DNA from: Cruorifilaria tuberocauda | Taxonomy: Eukaryota > Nematoda > Chromadorea > Rhabditida > Onchocercidae | Assembly (NCBI GenBank): GCA_013365365.1 | Contig: JABVXU010000005.1 | Location: 434,001 to 498,000, forward strand | Reading direction: 5' to 3' | DNA length: 64,000 bases | Shown here: one piece after another, positions 39,197-53,200 of the stretch | Numbering within the stretch: the stretch's first letter is position 1 | Layout: every line of letters begins with the position of its first letter | The notes under the pieces: model-generated | The model's database searches: none | What the model saw: the letters and a program-made list of their open reading frames with translations, nothing else | Told to the model about the DNA's origin: nothing | Program-made: the position numbers and the translations under genes

Positions 39197-42100
39197 TTAC
39201 TTTGGCGTATCTGGACAGAAATTTTCCGCATGATATGTTAATCCACAAATGCTGCATGACCCGATATTTTCAAGAAATGGGTGAAACAATGTGCGTTCCA
39301 CTTTGATCTGCATTTCCCTCTAAAAGTGATAACGTGCAATGTTAATTAGATCCCACGTTAGTTGTTCCTATGTGAATACACTTTTTCTTTTAAGCAAGGA
39401 AAGAACTCATGTAAACATAAAAACAACAACTACGTGAAAAAAAGAGGAGAAGAAAAGTAAATAAGAACGGTTTCTAGTTTGATAACGCATTAATAAATGG
39501 ATATACCGAATCAGAACGTTTAATCAGATCTTGATTCGTCATTTGCATTCTTCGTTGTCGTTTTCCGGATCTATGCTTTCGAACGTTGAATATCACTTTT
39601 GAACCTGAGTCTGAATGTGAAATGATATACTCATATATTTTTGACAGCGATTGTGCACATTGAATTAATGGATTGAAAATTTAATCTTTATGATCGAAAA
39701 TTTAGAAGGAACTCAAAAATGTTAACGATCATTTCATTTAGGTAATTTCTAATCCACACTTACTTCCGGGTACTATTTCTTCGGTCTGTAAACTTAAATT
39801 CGATAGACCACATGGAAGTGATTGACTGCGTTCCGCCCCAGCAACTCTTCCAAAATTAGCTGAAAGAACAAAAAGAGCACATATAGAAAATCACTCGACA
39901 AAAAAAGAAGTGCGAAAAGGTAAGTTTCATTTAAACTTCCAGTATAGGAGTGGTATCTAAGAATTGAAAAATTTATTTGCCACCGCAATAGATATTCCAT
40001 TCAATTTGAAATCTCATTACCGAAAAATAAAAGATCTGATAATGCTAAATATCAATTTTCAGTATCACTTATGAAGTACTATTCAATCTTTTTCTCATTA
40101 AATTACATAAATTAACATGGAAAGAATTTTAAATTCTATAAAACAAAAAGAAAAAATAATAAAGCTTTACCTGCACTGGCTCCAAATTCCAACTCACTGT
40201 CATAATTTTCCCGTATGGAATGAAGCGGATTATATGGTATATGCGCTCGAAATATTTCTAAAATTTAAAGATTTCTAAAATATATCTAAAATATTTCTAA
40301 AATAAAACTTATCCAAATTTCTATTGTCTAACAAAAACGAAATTTCAGGAAAGACACCAAGAAAAAAGAAAATTTTTAATTGGAAGGAATCATGAAAGAC
40401 TTACCATACTCATCATCACAAATGAGCGGAATGTTTACTGATTGACTGGAAGTAGGCCTTTTCGGAGGACGAGGATATTCAAGATCTCTTGGTGGATTAC
40501 TGAGCCATACACTACCAACTTCAGCTTGCAAATCAAATGGTAGCTTTTTCTTTTCGTTTAATTTTGATAAATCTGATGGCTAGAATATCAAATATTATCA
40601 TAGTTTACTGCCTAAGCATACCAATTCATTTTAAAAGTAATTTTGTCCTGAATAAAATTTTTAAAAAGTACAAACTTTAATAAAAATTTCACAATATGAT
40701 CAATACTGTTCACCATACGAAACATAAAATCATTTTTTAAAAAACTGATTGAGATGAAACATACCACATCTTCATAGTCATTCTTCATTGCAGAATATGG
40801 AATATATTTCGGGCCATCAACGCTCCACACGTACATCGGCCGTGCGTAACCGTACATACCTGGTCCGGATCTTGGCCTGTTCCGCATTCTGCTACCTCCA
40901 CCCAAACGTTGAAAGTCTATAGTTTCGTGTAAAAATTTCTTAAATTGGCATTGTTCCCATGGTGTTAATTCATCGCGATGAATCTAAAAATTATAATATT
41001 GATGAAAAAAGCGAAATATATTATATATCACTGCTGTGATTCATGCAATTAATTAATATATTTATTCATTTAAAGTTGGAAATTTTATAGGAAAAAAATT
41101 GAACAACAGTGTTACCGGTTTGCACAATAACAATCGGGTAGGATTATGTACTTTTACTTCGGACGGACGGGATGGCGGAATACGATTTAAATAATATTCC
41201 ATTTCCTCTAGAATATTTTCACAGGGGCTCCATTGTTGTATCATCTCAAATTCAAAAGATGAATTTTTTTTAATTTATTTTGTGCTCTTTATATCGCTTT
41301 GCTATAATTAGAATAATAGATTTAAAGAAAATATTCGGATACGAAGTAAGCTCAAAAATGCTTTTAAACTAATTATTTGCCAGACTAAGTAAAAACATGC
41401 CGTATGATAAATATATTTAGTAAGATGCATTTAAAATGCAGAATAGAATTGGATGAAAAAAAAATGACTTCAAGAACTGGGTCATTCGTCCGTAATACAC
41501 ACTTATGACAGACTTCATAAAACAATCGATTCATCCCTCGATCAAGTTCATCATCCTGAAATTATCTGGAATTCGGCTCTCCTAACATAAGCACTCTGGA
41601 ATGAAAGCAGTTTAAGATTAGCAGCTAGATTAAGCATAAATTGAACACTTTTAAAAGGCCTAAAAGCATTCACATTAAAAAAAATCCAAAACCAACTAAT
41701 ATTTCCTAATTAATTACAAAAGATTAAAACTTGCAAGTAATGCAAGTAACAAAAAAATGGATTATTTGACAGTAAAACTTTTTTCTGTTCTTTTACAGCT
41801 CTTCGATAATATTCAAATGCATCTATAGGGATCCTTGAGTGAAAAAGAGAGATTCATTAGATTTTTTTTCAGATTTTACGCATATGTAGAATTTATATAA
41901 TGAATAAAGTTAATAATTGGGAAGAAACATTCAGAAATATTTAATGCAATTGAAATAAAATCAAAATAGAGAAATTATGTGAAGGAATTTCGGTAGTACC
42001 AAAAATGAAAATTAACAAACTTTTAGACCAGGTTCATCTTTCCATTTCAATAAATTTAACATTGCTCTCGCATCATCGGTGCCGATTACTTTAGAATTTG

Positions 42101-45100
42101 CTACATAAGCCTCTGCCCATTGCAAAATGCGATGTTTCGCGTTAAGTATCGCATTCTCGTCTACTTCTCCCGAATTTTGGACTCGATTCATGATACGAAA
42201 TAGCCATTTGACCATTTCTCGCAAACTTCTATCATCTATAGAATAAATTCCACTTTTTTACTGTCATTCCAGATTGCAACATTTCAAAATTAAAAATTTT
42301 TAGTTTTCAATTTTTAGAGCTGAATTTGTTGATTATATTATATCCATGAAAATTTACAATTATTGCCAAAATTTTCCAGGTAGCGTCTGCATAAGTTGGT
42401 GATTCGACTGTTTTTGCTAGAACGTATGAAAATTTTGAAGAGAATCAGAAATTCAATGAAAGAAAATTCTGGAATTTTGTCGAAATTTAGAACGAGAGCA
42501 CTTTCCAAATCCAAATTGCTAACATAACCTGCAAAGAAAGCATTTGAAATTGAAAAGGCAGTTATTTTTTTTAGAATATCTAAAGTATATCTGCCGCATC
42601 TATCATTTCATTTTATAATTATAATATGATGCTTAGAAAGGCTATTTCAGTTAGAAAATGTTCGAAAAGCTCACCATCAACCAGAAATGCTAAACCGTAG
42701 AATGGCTTTGATTTAACACCGGCATAACTAACAGGTAACAACTTTGCAACCCATTCGATCCATGCCTGCCGATCTGTATCATCTGCCGGTCTCTCTGGTA
42801 TCTGTAATATGAAAAACTTTTTTCGAAATTTTCCATAAATAGTTTTAAATTCTAAAAATAATTTCATTTTGGTAATCTTTATTTGATATTTAAGCCGGGT
42901 ACAGATTATATTCCAAGCTGGTTAAGGTATGAAGATAATAAGTAATCATTCATTAGAAAAAACTTATGATGAACCAATCATTACTATAGCAATCTTATGA
43001 ACTACTTACCTTAACTACTCTCGCGGTAAGTGAATTACGAAGCAGTATCTTCGATAAATAGTAGTCCGCTTGCCAAGGAAATTCTTTTTTAGCAACTAAT
43101 TCATCCAAATATTTCAGTGCATTTGGTGTGAAAGAATTTTCCTTCATCAAAGGACTTAAACGGCCTTCCAATCTCGAAAAAATTAAATCTGTAAATATAT
43201 TATCGTCATAAACTTTTAAAACTTAAAGAAAATAATATTACATCAAACCTATGAAGAGATAACGTGCGCAACGGATTGTGCTGCGTTGCGGAAAAGTGTA
43301 CTGTGAATAGAATGCTCCAATTAATTGTATTACTTCCACCTCTGCAAATGAAAATTTTAAGTGGAAAGAGATTCAAAAGCATATCACATTATTCCATTTA
43401 ACTCTCTTTTTGCTGTTTTAAACTTAATAAAAAATATAATGAAAACTAACTTTCATTCGTCTGACTTGTAATATTTTCATCATCATAATACTTTGTATTC
43501 TGACCGGTATAATCGAACGACCAAGCTATCTGCACACGACGAGATTTCAGCAAATTTGCAAGTGTGATCGCAGCGCATATCTTGAATATTTTAACAGTAA
43601 TTAGAAAACGATTGTAATTGTTATTTCAATTTTCATGATCTTTTAAATTTACCTTACGGATTGGTCTCTTTAAATTCGGAATTAGGATTCTATTGATAAC
43701 AGTTGCCGGATTCAGAATGCTACTATGTGATTGGTAACTTGTACAGAGTTCTATAAAATATATATCTTTGATTATATGATAAAAAAAGTAATAATTAAAA
43801 GCATATGCCACGGAAATCTACGTTATCTCTTATCTGTTCTATTCCTTTCAAGTATCCAATGAGTGAAAATAATACTTCCTACAACAAATTATCGTTTTAT
43901 TTTGTGGAATAATAAATGTTTTTCAAAACTTTAGCGCTTAATGATAATTCCAGGAAAACAATAACTTTAACAAAGTCTTAAAAAATGTCCCATCATTTGA
44001 ATATCCAAAGTTAACAAGTAAGCTTTCGTTAATTTTATTTAGTGGACTAATGTTTTTTCTTTCATTTATCTTTTGATATCAATAAGGTTACGAATAGTAA
44101 ATAAAGTTAGTAAAATCTTACGGGTAATGAATAGACCATACTGGCGACCTATGAACTCTGCGTGTGGAATGACCATTAAAAATTCCTTTATAAAACAATA
44201 TAAATTAAGCGAGGATTTGTTCTTTGGTTTTTTCCGTCCTATTAAATATTCGGTTAGTATTGGAAGAAGACGAAAAGCCTAAAATTAATCGAACGGTTTA
44301 ATTCCAAAAGATAATATCAAATTGCTCGTATCATTTATTCATTTCGCATACGGTACTTGTTGATTGCTTAAATATGTTTTTTTTTTCAGCATCAACTCAA
44401 ATTCAAACGGCACAACCTTTGACTTTATCAGTTTCAAAGATAGTTTTCCTTATGAGATATTCTCCATCTTTATAAAGTTTTATCATCTGGAGAAATGCTC
44501 ATCTTTAGTTGATTCTTTTAGAAAGAACACAACTTTTACCTTTACTATCGTCACTGACAATTTACCAATATTTAAAATTCTCACGATTTCACTCCAAAAC
44601 CAATCACTTTCACAATAAAAAATCAACTGACTACAGAATCTTTGTGCAAGCTGAAATTAAAATTTTTTATCACAAAAAAACTTTGATATAATTGAGAGAA
44701 GGCTCAGAAAGTGTACTTTATCGCAGTTGTAAGATATACAGACAATACTAAATCATTCATTAAATTTATATTCTTGAATTTTTTATAACATAAAGTCAGG
44801 AAAAAATTACTGGAAGTTTTAGAAACTCACGTAGTGATCCCGTAAACTGAATATCTAAAATTATTTAACAGCGTAAACGCTCAAAAAAGGCTGAAGAGTA
44901 CACAGAAACCTTTCCAGGACCCTTCCATATACTAAATTCTTTCCTGATCATTTCTTGCGCTTGAAGTGTATTATAGCAACAATCATCCCTTCGATTTTCC
45001 TCCCAACTTAATTTCAAATCAGTTAACTTATCGAGATTTTCCATACTGAGTGCTTTGATATGACGAATGAGAAGCTGCAACATTAGTGTAATGAGTGCTG

Positions 45101-48100
45101 GTTAGCTATTAGTTTATTTTTGCTATTTAGCATGAATATTTTCAATGAGAGAAGAATTCGATATTAAATACTTTCCTTAAGGATACATTATTTTATAAAT
45201 ACCTTAAAAAAAGATAGCTGTGTTCGAATATGAGCATATGCCACAACCAATGGTTTTGTTTCCAATGTTCTGAAAGTATTTCAATTAAATTTTCATCCAT
45301 TTTATTTCTGTGATAAACTTTGAGCTTATATCTTGCTTTTAGTTGTATTACATAAAAAAAATCAACCGTTGCGCCGTGTGTAAAGATGATCTGAAGAAGC
45401 GGTATTGAGCCAGCAAATCAGAATGGATAACAATTGCCAAATCCTGCAAGAAAAAACAGAATTTCTATTAACAAATTTCAAAAAAACTCATAACACTTAC
45501 ATCTAAAAAAATTTCATTCACTATTTTTCTTGCTTATTAACAAATGGCATTAATTAAACATACTGTTTCATATAATTGTTCAATATCATCTGTCGTAATC
45601 TCGAATGGATCTGGGAAGCGAAGACTGTATGTATACTTTGTTTTAATAACACCCTTCTGAAATGTTAAAAACAAAGAATAATAACCGTATCATTTCATGA
45701 ATTAAGAAAATCATGAATGCTAAAAGACCACTATTAACATGCTCTTGCACAATCAAACATAGACCAGAAATTATCTTTATGATCAATTATTAAATGATCA
45801 AAAAAAAAACAATGGACAATTATCCCTATACAAAATTATTCAATAACTGACCTCAAGAAGTTTACGTATCTCATTTTTTTTGATAAGTTTAACGACATCG
45901 AAAAGAAAATTGCAGGAGATAAATTCTTTTCGGCCTCTTTGTCCTTTTAAACATACTGATTTTCCTGCCTCATCATAAAGTGATTTTAAAAAATTCATTT
46001 CACGAGGGATCTCGGATTCCTGAAGATTGAAAATAATGCAATCGAAAACTAAATGTAAAAAATTAATGAGAATGCACTGATAATATACGTACCGCATATT
46101 CGGCGGTCTGAAAAGGCGGATTATCAATTATGCATCGAAGTACCAGGAAACCTCTCATACGACTGTACAGAAGAACAGCACGAACGATATTTTCATATAA
46201 TTCCTAAAAACAGAAATTGAAGTTATAGCAAGAAGAGTTACTCTTGTAGAGGTTGTTGGATGATTTGAGAAGAAAAAATGCGGCTAATTCCTCTAGCTTT
46301 TTCAAAGGAAGAATTTAGCGCAAAAATCGGAAGGAAAATTTCTCATGAACAGCATCGTTTTAAATGACAGTTTTCAATGTTTTAAGCTGAGAGAATTCAT
46401 GAATTGATTGAATGATAATAATTTCATATTAAAGAATGAGAAAAAGATTACTTTCACAAATATTATCTCCGCTTGCGTGGAATTACCAAGGTATGTCCCG
46501 ATATCAAAAATATTGTTAAATAAGAAATAACAACGATTGCCAACAAATTTGATGCCAAGATATTGCTTCATATCCTTAACATTTTCGAATACGATTCTAT
46601 ATTTCTTTCTGAAAAATTTTGAAATAAAAGTCGCGTGAAAATTTTATTTAAAAAACTTACTTCATGGTTTAAGTAATAAATAAACATAGATAGCATCAAA
46701 TTACTTCGAACAAATTAATTTAGTAGAGAGAATAATGGATAAAGTTTCATGCGCATCGAAGATAAAGATACTTCAAATTGGAAAGTACAAAACGAGGTAG
46801 CAATAAATCTTTTTCTCTTCATAATTTCTCTCAGCAACTATGACAAGAGCTTGAAAATAAGAACTTACCTGAGTGGGAAATTCATAAGTTCCGTAATTAT
46901 ACTAATCACTTCCAAATTGCTAACAATCGGAAAACAAGGATTTCTTGGAGCAGGAGATTCATCCACATTTTCTTCCTCAAATTCCGAATCCATGCCGTCA
47001 CTTTCTTTGGTATTTTCACTTTCACTTCCAGAACCTATTAGTAGAATTCCTCTGGGAGTTCTTACTGGTCGAATCCAAACTCGAAGTACACCACTGATTA
47101 GTGTGACTGATAGTTTCACCACAGACACAGCGTTTGTAGAATCTTCCACTGAAATTACATATCATTTTCAGAATGAACTATAATCATTTTACTAAATGAT
47201 TAAAATCGAAATGAATGATATGGAAGAAAGAAAAGGAAGAAAAAGGAAAGAACAAAGTCACAAACACAAAATAAGCCAATAGGAATCAGAGGGTTAATGC
47301 GATATTAGATGACCTCGTACGATGAGATCGATTGACCTCTGCTTTATTCTTTGCGTTGCAACAATGCGCAACGAACAGGAGATGGATTTGTTCATTTCTC
47401 TGCGATAACAATGAGAGATGATTGAAAGATTAAATTAATTAAAAGCTTCGTGTTAGTTTCAATGAATGATTAAGTGGAGGGTACGTGAATATTATAAAGA
47501 TTTGAAATTTTCAAAATTTTCGATTTTCTCATTTCTGACTCTCTTAGAAATATAAAAGAATAATGACTAGAGGTCATCGTTAATGAACACGATCGATAAG
47601 AGTAAATTTGAAAGTAACAGAAGTGAAGTCTTGCTTGGATCAATCATGAATCCAATTCGAACGATGCTGCTTATCATTTTTGCATGAATTGAATTTGCAA
47701 GATTTTTTCTCACAATTAAATCTACCATTTTCATAGTCTAGTATGTATAGTCTGAACTGTCAAGGAGCATCTCTATTTGCATTTACAGGAGAAATGATTT
47801 CAGCTTTATTCAATTTTGGGTTGCTCAGAAATTCAAAATAACTTTCTCACCTGATATCAGTTCTTTGATGCTCTGTTCCTTTCTATTGTTCTCTTCCAAA
47901 AGTGTTTGTGATAGTGCAGGGTACTTTACACTTAATTGATTGATGCCGTCTGTAGCAAAGTTCACACGCTCTCCGGTAATTTTTAGCAGAATTGTATTCT
48001 GAAACTCATCTTCCATACTTCCTCGTCTAACATATTTTGACATTTTCTTTTCGCCGTTAACATTCTCCACAGTTATTGATTTGAAAATTCTCCCAGCTAG

Positions 48101-48687
48101 AAATATGAAAATCTTTCTAAGCTTGAAACATTCATGACAAGTGATTTATTATAGCTATGTCTTTCTCTCGATCATTGCCGAATGTTGAAGAACGAGGTGA
48201 TACTGTTTTTTTTTCTCTCAGAGATACTTATTTTCTGTTTATTATGACTAAATTAGCTGAAAAAAATATCGATCTGAGAGATTACCAATCGATCCGTTTT
48301 TTAAATATTTTAAAGAGTATCTATACTACTAAACTATTGCACATAACTGAAAGAATAGCCATCGTTGATCGTAGGAAAAACAAGCTTTCGTTTAAATTTT
48401 GATAAACTTTGCTATGATTTGCATGATTACTTTATCAGTGACATAAGTCTTTCTTATAACAGATTTTTAGATTACTTGAACAATAATTAACATTTTTTCA
48501 TCAAAACTTCTTTAAAATCTTTCTTCTGTAAGTACAAAAGTATACAGTACACTAATTACAAATATATTGTGAAATTTTCAGTAGTATTAAACATTAAAGC
48601 ATTCCAAATTCATCTTTCGTAATTGAAAAGAATACCTCGGTTGAGAATATACTCATGACCATCTGATTTCGATCTCTCAAACATCAT
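39197..48687 (-). CDS. unassigned 1222-residue protein with C-terminal CCHC zinc knuckle
   Basis: I do not recognise this protein. Twenty-seven minus-strand exons join in frame: 48636-48687, 47851-48096, 46869-47148, 46452-46608, 46093-46203, 45852-46019, 45564-45656, 45367-45443, 45203-45269, 44910-45074, 44122-44278, 43812-43874, 43653-43750, 43451-43580, 43249-43341, 43010-43188, 42675-42801, 42358-42528, 42021-42235, 41469-41555, 41116-41244, 40765-40983, 40405-40579, 40171-40257, 39764-39859, 39507-39610, 39197-39319. Residues about 135-165 are an acidic Ser/Glu/Asp stretch. About 200-850 look largely helical without membrane segments. About 850-1180 are Pro/Arg/Ser-rich (SRMRNRPRSGPGMYGY, then a basic RKHRSGKRQRR patch). 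Residues 1204-1217 read CSICGLTYHAENFC, a C-x2-C-x4-H-x4-C zinc knuckle, suggesting RNA or single-stranded nucleic-acid binding (inference). The start is uncertain because the first exon is tandemly duplicated and could be internal; the exon 43812-43874 splice sites were chosen by phase. Confidence 0.75.
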
Positions 48688-48700
48688 ACTTTCTGGAAAT
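48550..48700 (-). repeat. tandem exon duplication, proximal copy (exon 48636-48692)
   Basis: About 151 bases are repeated at 48714-48865 with about eleven substitutions and one indel. The unit contains a complete exon with acceptor (TTTCCAG) and donor (GTATTC) plus flanking intron. This copy encodes MMFERSKSDGHEYILNR, then a split Gly/Ala codon joining the exon at 47851-48096. The exon is 57 bases, a multiple of three. Confidence 0.9.
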
Positions 48701-48713
48701 TAATTATGATATT

Positions 48714-48865
48714 CACTGATTGCAAATATATTGTGAAATCTTCAGCAGTATTAAACATTGAAGCATGTCCAAATTCATCTTTCGTAATTGAAAAGAATAC
48801 CTGGGTTGAGAATATACTCATGACCATCTGATTTGGATCTCTCAAACATTGTATTTTCTGGAAAT
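48714..48865 (-). repeat. tandem exon duplication, distal copy (exon 48801-48857)
   Basis: This second copy has an intact acceptor and donor and the same phase. It encodes MFERSKSDGHEYILNP, so it could replace the proximal copy, or be spliced in addition to it, without breaking the frame. It may be an alternative first exon, a mutually exclusive exon, or a recent silent duplicate. Confidence 0.85.
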
Positions 48866-50265
48866 TAGTTCAATAATATTCTTAAACTGTGATCGTGAAT
48901 TCACGAGATATTTGCTAAATTAACTTTTCATTTTATCCTTGTACAATCCATTGAATTTGCTAACCTCATGCTTTTGCTAACTTCATGCTGAATCAGCTTT
49001 TAAACAAATACAAGCTTTAAACGTCGCTCAAAATAAAATTATAACAAATATGATTTCTCGAAATAAAAATTGAAACAAAAGAAGTAAAAATTTTCGACTT
49101 TTTTTGAATAAAAGTAACTAATGACTAATAATTTACATTTATAAAAAGCAAATTAACCTTTAAAGAAAATCTTCGTTATTTACTTTTAATAACTATCGCA
49201 AAGCAAGAGAAAAGGCAATTACTGTGAATTCAATTGAGTTTGATCGAATTAAGTAGAATAGTAAAATCAAGAATTCAATTTTTATTTTTAGATCAAAAAA
49301 TCTCATCAATAGGTTTCATATTCTGTATTTCTTAAAGTTTCCCCAATATCATTTGAAATTTTAAAGAGAAGGATTTCATCAAAATAATGTCAGAAACGTT
49401 TCATTACTCTTGAAAATTTTTGGAATGAGCATTGAAGAGCATTTATGGATATACATGTCTTTGCTCAAATCATTTTTAAAAAAAGATGTGAAACGAATAA
49501 TTTCGATCGTTTGAAGTTTTTCAAAATACTATAAATTTACAATGAAAATGTAAAATGAATTGGCAGAAATGCAAAATTGCAAAATTATTGAATTACTGAA
49601 TGACTTCTGATATGGATAACTTCTCCTACAGTACTTTTCAAAGAACGAATGTCTCCCATTAATAATGATTTCTTCAAAAAGACAAACGACGAAAATTCAT
49701 GAGAAAGAATTTGAATAATTACGGAATATTTTTTCATCCTTTCTTAAGAAGAAACAAAGAGTCTAAGAAAGAGAAGGAAAGAAATTAACGTCAAACTATC
49801 TCTTTATCATTGAATGATATGAGTGCATAAGGTAGAACAAATAATATAGGAAGGAATGATAATGAATGTGAAACATTCATCCCATAACTTTTTATTTCTG
49901 GCAAGAACTATCCTTGCGCACAACTTATCATCATTCATCCATTTATTGTGCAAAGCAAAACTGACGACAAAATAAAGTATCATCCATTTGCTCCTCTCAT
50001 TGGATAGGTTATCAAATCAATTGAATAAGATTTTGTCTGATTTCTGATATTTCAGAAAATTATTCTAAATTAATTTACCTTAAATGTTATAAGAAATTTA
50101 TGCGAAGAAATCATGAAGGTGAAACAAATCTAATATCTGTATCATGTATCAAATATCAGGTGCTGTTGATTCATAAAACTCAAATTTTGAAAATTTTTTC
50201 CAAATAATTTTTATTTACATTATTTGAGAAATACAGTCAAGACCGCTGGATCACTGAATATACAG
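48866..50265. other. intergenic region between the myosin VI stop and the zinc-knuckle gene
   Basis: AT-rich DNA with no supported coding exon. If the duplicated exons are internal, the true start of the zinc-knuckle gene lies here. A minus-strand frame near 49800-49950 beginning MNDDKLCARIVLARN was considered, but its possible donors have the wrong phase. Confidence 0.45.
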
Positions 50266-53200
50266 TTATATAATTTCAGAGAGACATAAATCTGAACTTC
50301 CACCATTTCCAGTCCATATTCGATTGAAACGTGCAGCGCTGATTTCGATATTTTTACGCTTGCTCAAACTTAACTCTTCTAATGATAATTTGCACATATT
50401 TTTATCATTTCGTCCTAAAATAATTATATAAAAATTTAAATTTCATCCTTAAATTATTTTTCGTAATTCTGATATTGAATAGATGAAGAAAATGACTGTA
50501 AAACATTTGGAAACATTTTAGATAATTCATTTGAAAAAATAAGAAGAGAGCGCATTTTAAGAATGAATCTCAGCTTTGGAAAGAAAAGTGAGAAATTAAT
50601 TTAAATAACTAATTACCAGCTACATTTAAAATTGGAGGTTTTTTGGGAGAAATTTCTATTTGCCGATAGATGAATCCATTCTTGAAATGACCATACCAAA
50701 CTGTAAAATGACTTCTTCCAACAATTTCTGAAATAACATCAACTTTTATATGACGATATTGTGCGGAAGTTGAAAATGATCTAAATTATATTAAAATATT
50801 TAACTCTTATATAAGACATATATATTATTATATCAGACTTAATTAACCATCATATCCTTTAGTTCTTGGAAAAAGTACAATTTTTCTGCAATTATTAATT
50901 CTAGCATTAAATTATTTTGCAAAAGTTACGTCTAATTACTCAAACATTCTTTTCTAAGTAAATTATTAAAAAATTTGACAGTTTTCAATACTTTAAGATA
51001 CATAAGTATGTATGAATCGCTATCAACTCAAAATCCTTTCTTGATTTGTAGCGTTTTATAGGTAGAAGAAATCCTTACGAAACAGATTCTTTTCTCGATT
51101 TGTTAGGCAAGAAGTAACAATTCGAAAATATCGATCAGACATGATCTTATGATCTTCATCTCCTAAATCGGTAATGTTGCTTTGCTGATAAATGCAATAC
51201 ATAGTGATAGAGTAAAATTAAGATAAATAAACAAAAGTATAACAAAAATAAAAGTATACAAAAGTGTATATTTTCAATTTATTAACGTCCAAAACTCTCA
51301 TACTAAAATATTCGCATTCTTAGGGAAAATTAAAAAAGGCTAATAGACATAAATAACGAAAAATATTGAAAAACAGTCTTTTGATAGGTGTTTGATAGAT
51401 TTGATAGGTTGATAGTTAAACCTTCACTTTCATTTGCATTTTTTTGTGTCTTATAGGCCAATAATCCTTTAGAGGCCATGCTACGCTCTTTCCATTCGTT
51501 GTAAGCTCTCATACGACGATAATATTCATTTTTACATGCTAACGATAATTTCGGATCTTAATGAATTCAATTTGATTCATTCAAGTAACTCGATTCTAGT
51601 AATTATAGATCAAATTATGGTTGATGAATGGTACCGAATAATATTATTCCAGTGAATGTTACTTTCGAGGAAATGAATTAAATGGTGATTAGCTTCTCAG
51701 CAAGTTTAATCTTTTTTTTCTTATTTAACCAAGTTTATGAAAATTTTCTTCACTCTTTTAGAAATGGAACAGTGAAAATTATCAAACCATTCGAATTGAT
51801 GCCATTTCTAATATCGATGTAATGCCATTTTGATAAATCGCATGATTGAATTAAATGGCTAAATATTAGTTGCTCATTTTTTGAAAATAAATTTTTTAAT
51901 GTAAAAATAAATGTTCCACTTTAGCCAAGAAATTAATTGCTTAGCCAAGAAAATATGATTAAAATAATATTATAAATAAATGATTAACTTTAAGTCAAAT
52001 TAAGTTAATGATTAAAGTAAGAAATTAATTTTTCCGTATTATAGTTTCGGTATATTCTAACGATTCTTCTGGACATTGAGTTATCTATTCAGCTTTTTTT
52101 TTTCATTAATTTCAATAATTTCCTGACTCTAGGATAGATTAGAATTGATTATGATGCATAATTATTATTTAAAAATAAGTATGCAGCAGTTCACAGGATG
52201 TTTTTGACAGAAAGATGCTAATAAAAGTAGCAGAATTCTAGTACTACAAAATTATTACTCTAATTCTTTTTTGACTTGACTCTGTTGTTCCTTGTTAAAT
52301 ATATCATCATCTTTCGGCACAAACTTCTGCACATCAGTGATAGCAACTTGTTCTCTTCAAATTAATAATTCGTCGATATTATTTATGCAAACAGCAAATT
52401 AACAAGAAGTTCGAACACAATGATAAATCGAAACTTCAAAATTCGACTATTACAGAATGTGATTGAGAGTAAGAGCATTAAAGTTCGTTTCATCTAGAAA
52501 TATTACATATCTATTTTTAAAATTTACCTCAAGTATTGCAACTTTTCTTTTGTATCGTTTACTAGTGCATCACATCGATGTGACACTTCCGTATCTGCTG
52601 AATATGAAGTATCCTGGAATTTATTTAAACCTTTGAAGACTTGAAACAAAGATACATTTACTTTCTATTAACAGGTTATTATTTAGAAAAAATATAAACT
52701 TTTTTCAAGTATAAGTTTTTGAATCATTGATAAGCGAAGTTTAATTGGATTAAATTTGATATTAGTTCAAATAATTTCACCTTTATTTGGTATTTAAGTG
52801 CTTCAACATCCCTATTTAAAGCGTCAATGATAGCTTTCCATTTGTGCAAATCCGTTCCGTTCAATTTGTTAATTACAGAATACATAGCATTTATATTTTG
52901 TGACAGTGCCGATAAGACTACTAAAGCATTTATCCTGGAAGACATAAATACAGGTAACCAACCATTTAGACGAGAATTTAAAATTGAAAATTTAAATTTT
53001 GCAAAAGAGCCATTTTTCAAAATGAATTGTAGGGCTTGAAAGATTTAAAAAATATTATGACATAGAGATTGAAAGAAGTTCCCTTTGAATACCTCGGTCT
53101 ATATGACTTGCGTACTAAATAGGTTCGAACAGCACGTTGAATTCTAATGCGGCATTTTGCTCTGTGCGCCAATAATCTTTCTACTTAAATAGTTATTACT

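Noticed and set aside
46749..47183. A 144-codon open frame on the plus strand
   Set aside because: It is the antisense shadow of the acidic exon 46869-47148 on the minus strand, which fits the frame and splice phases of a 27-exon gene.
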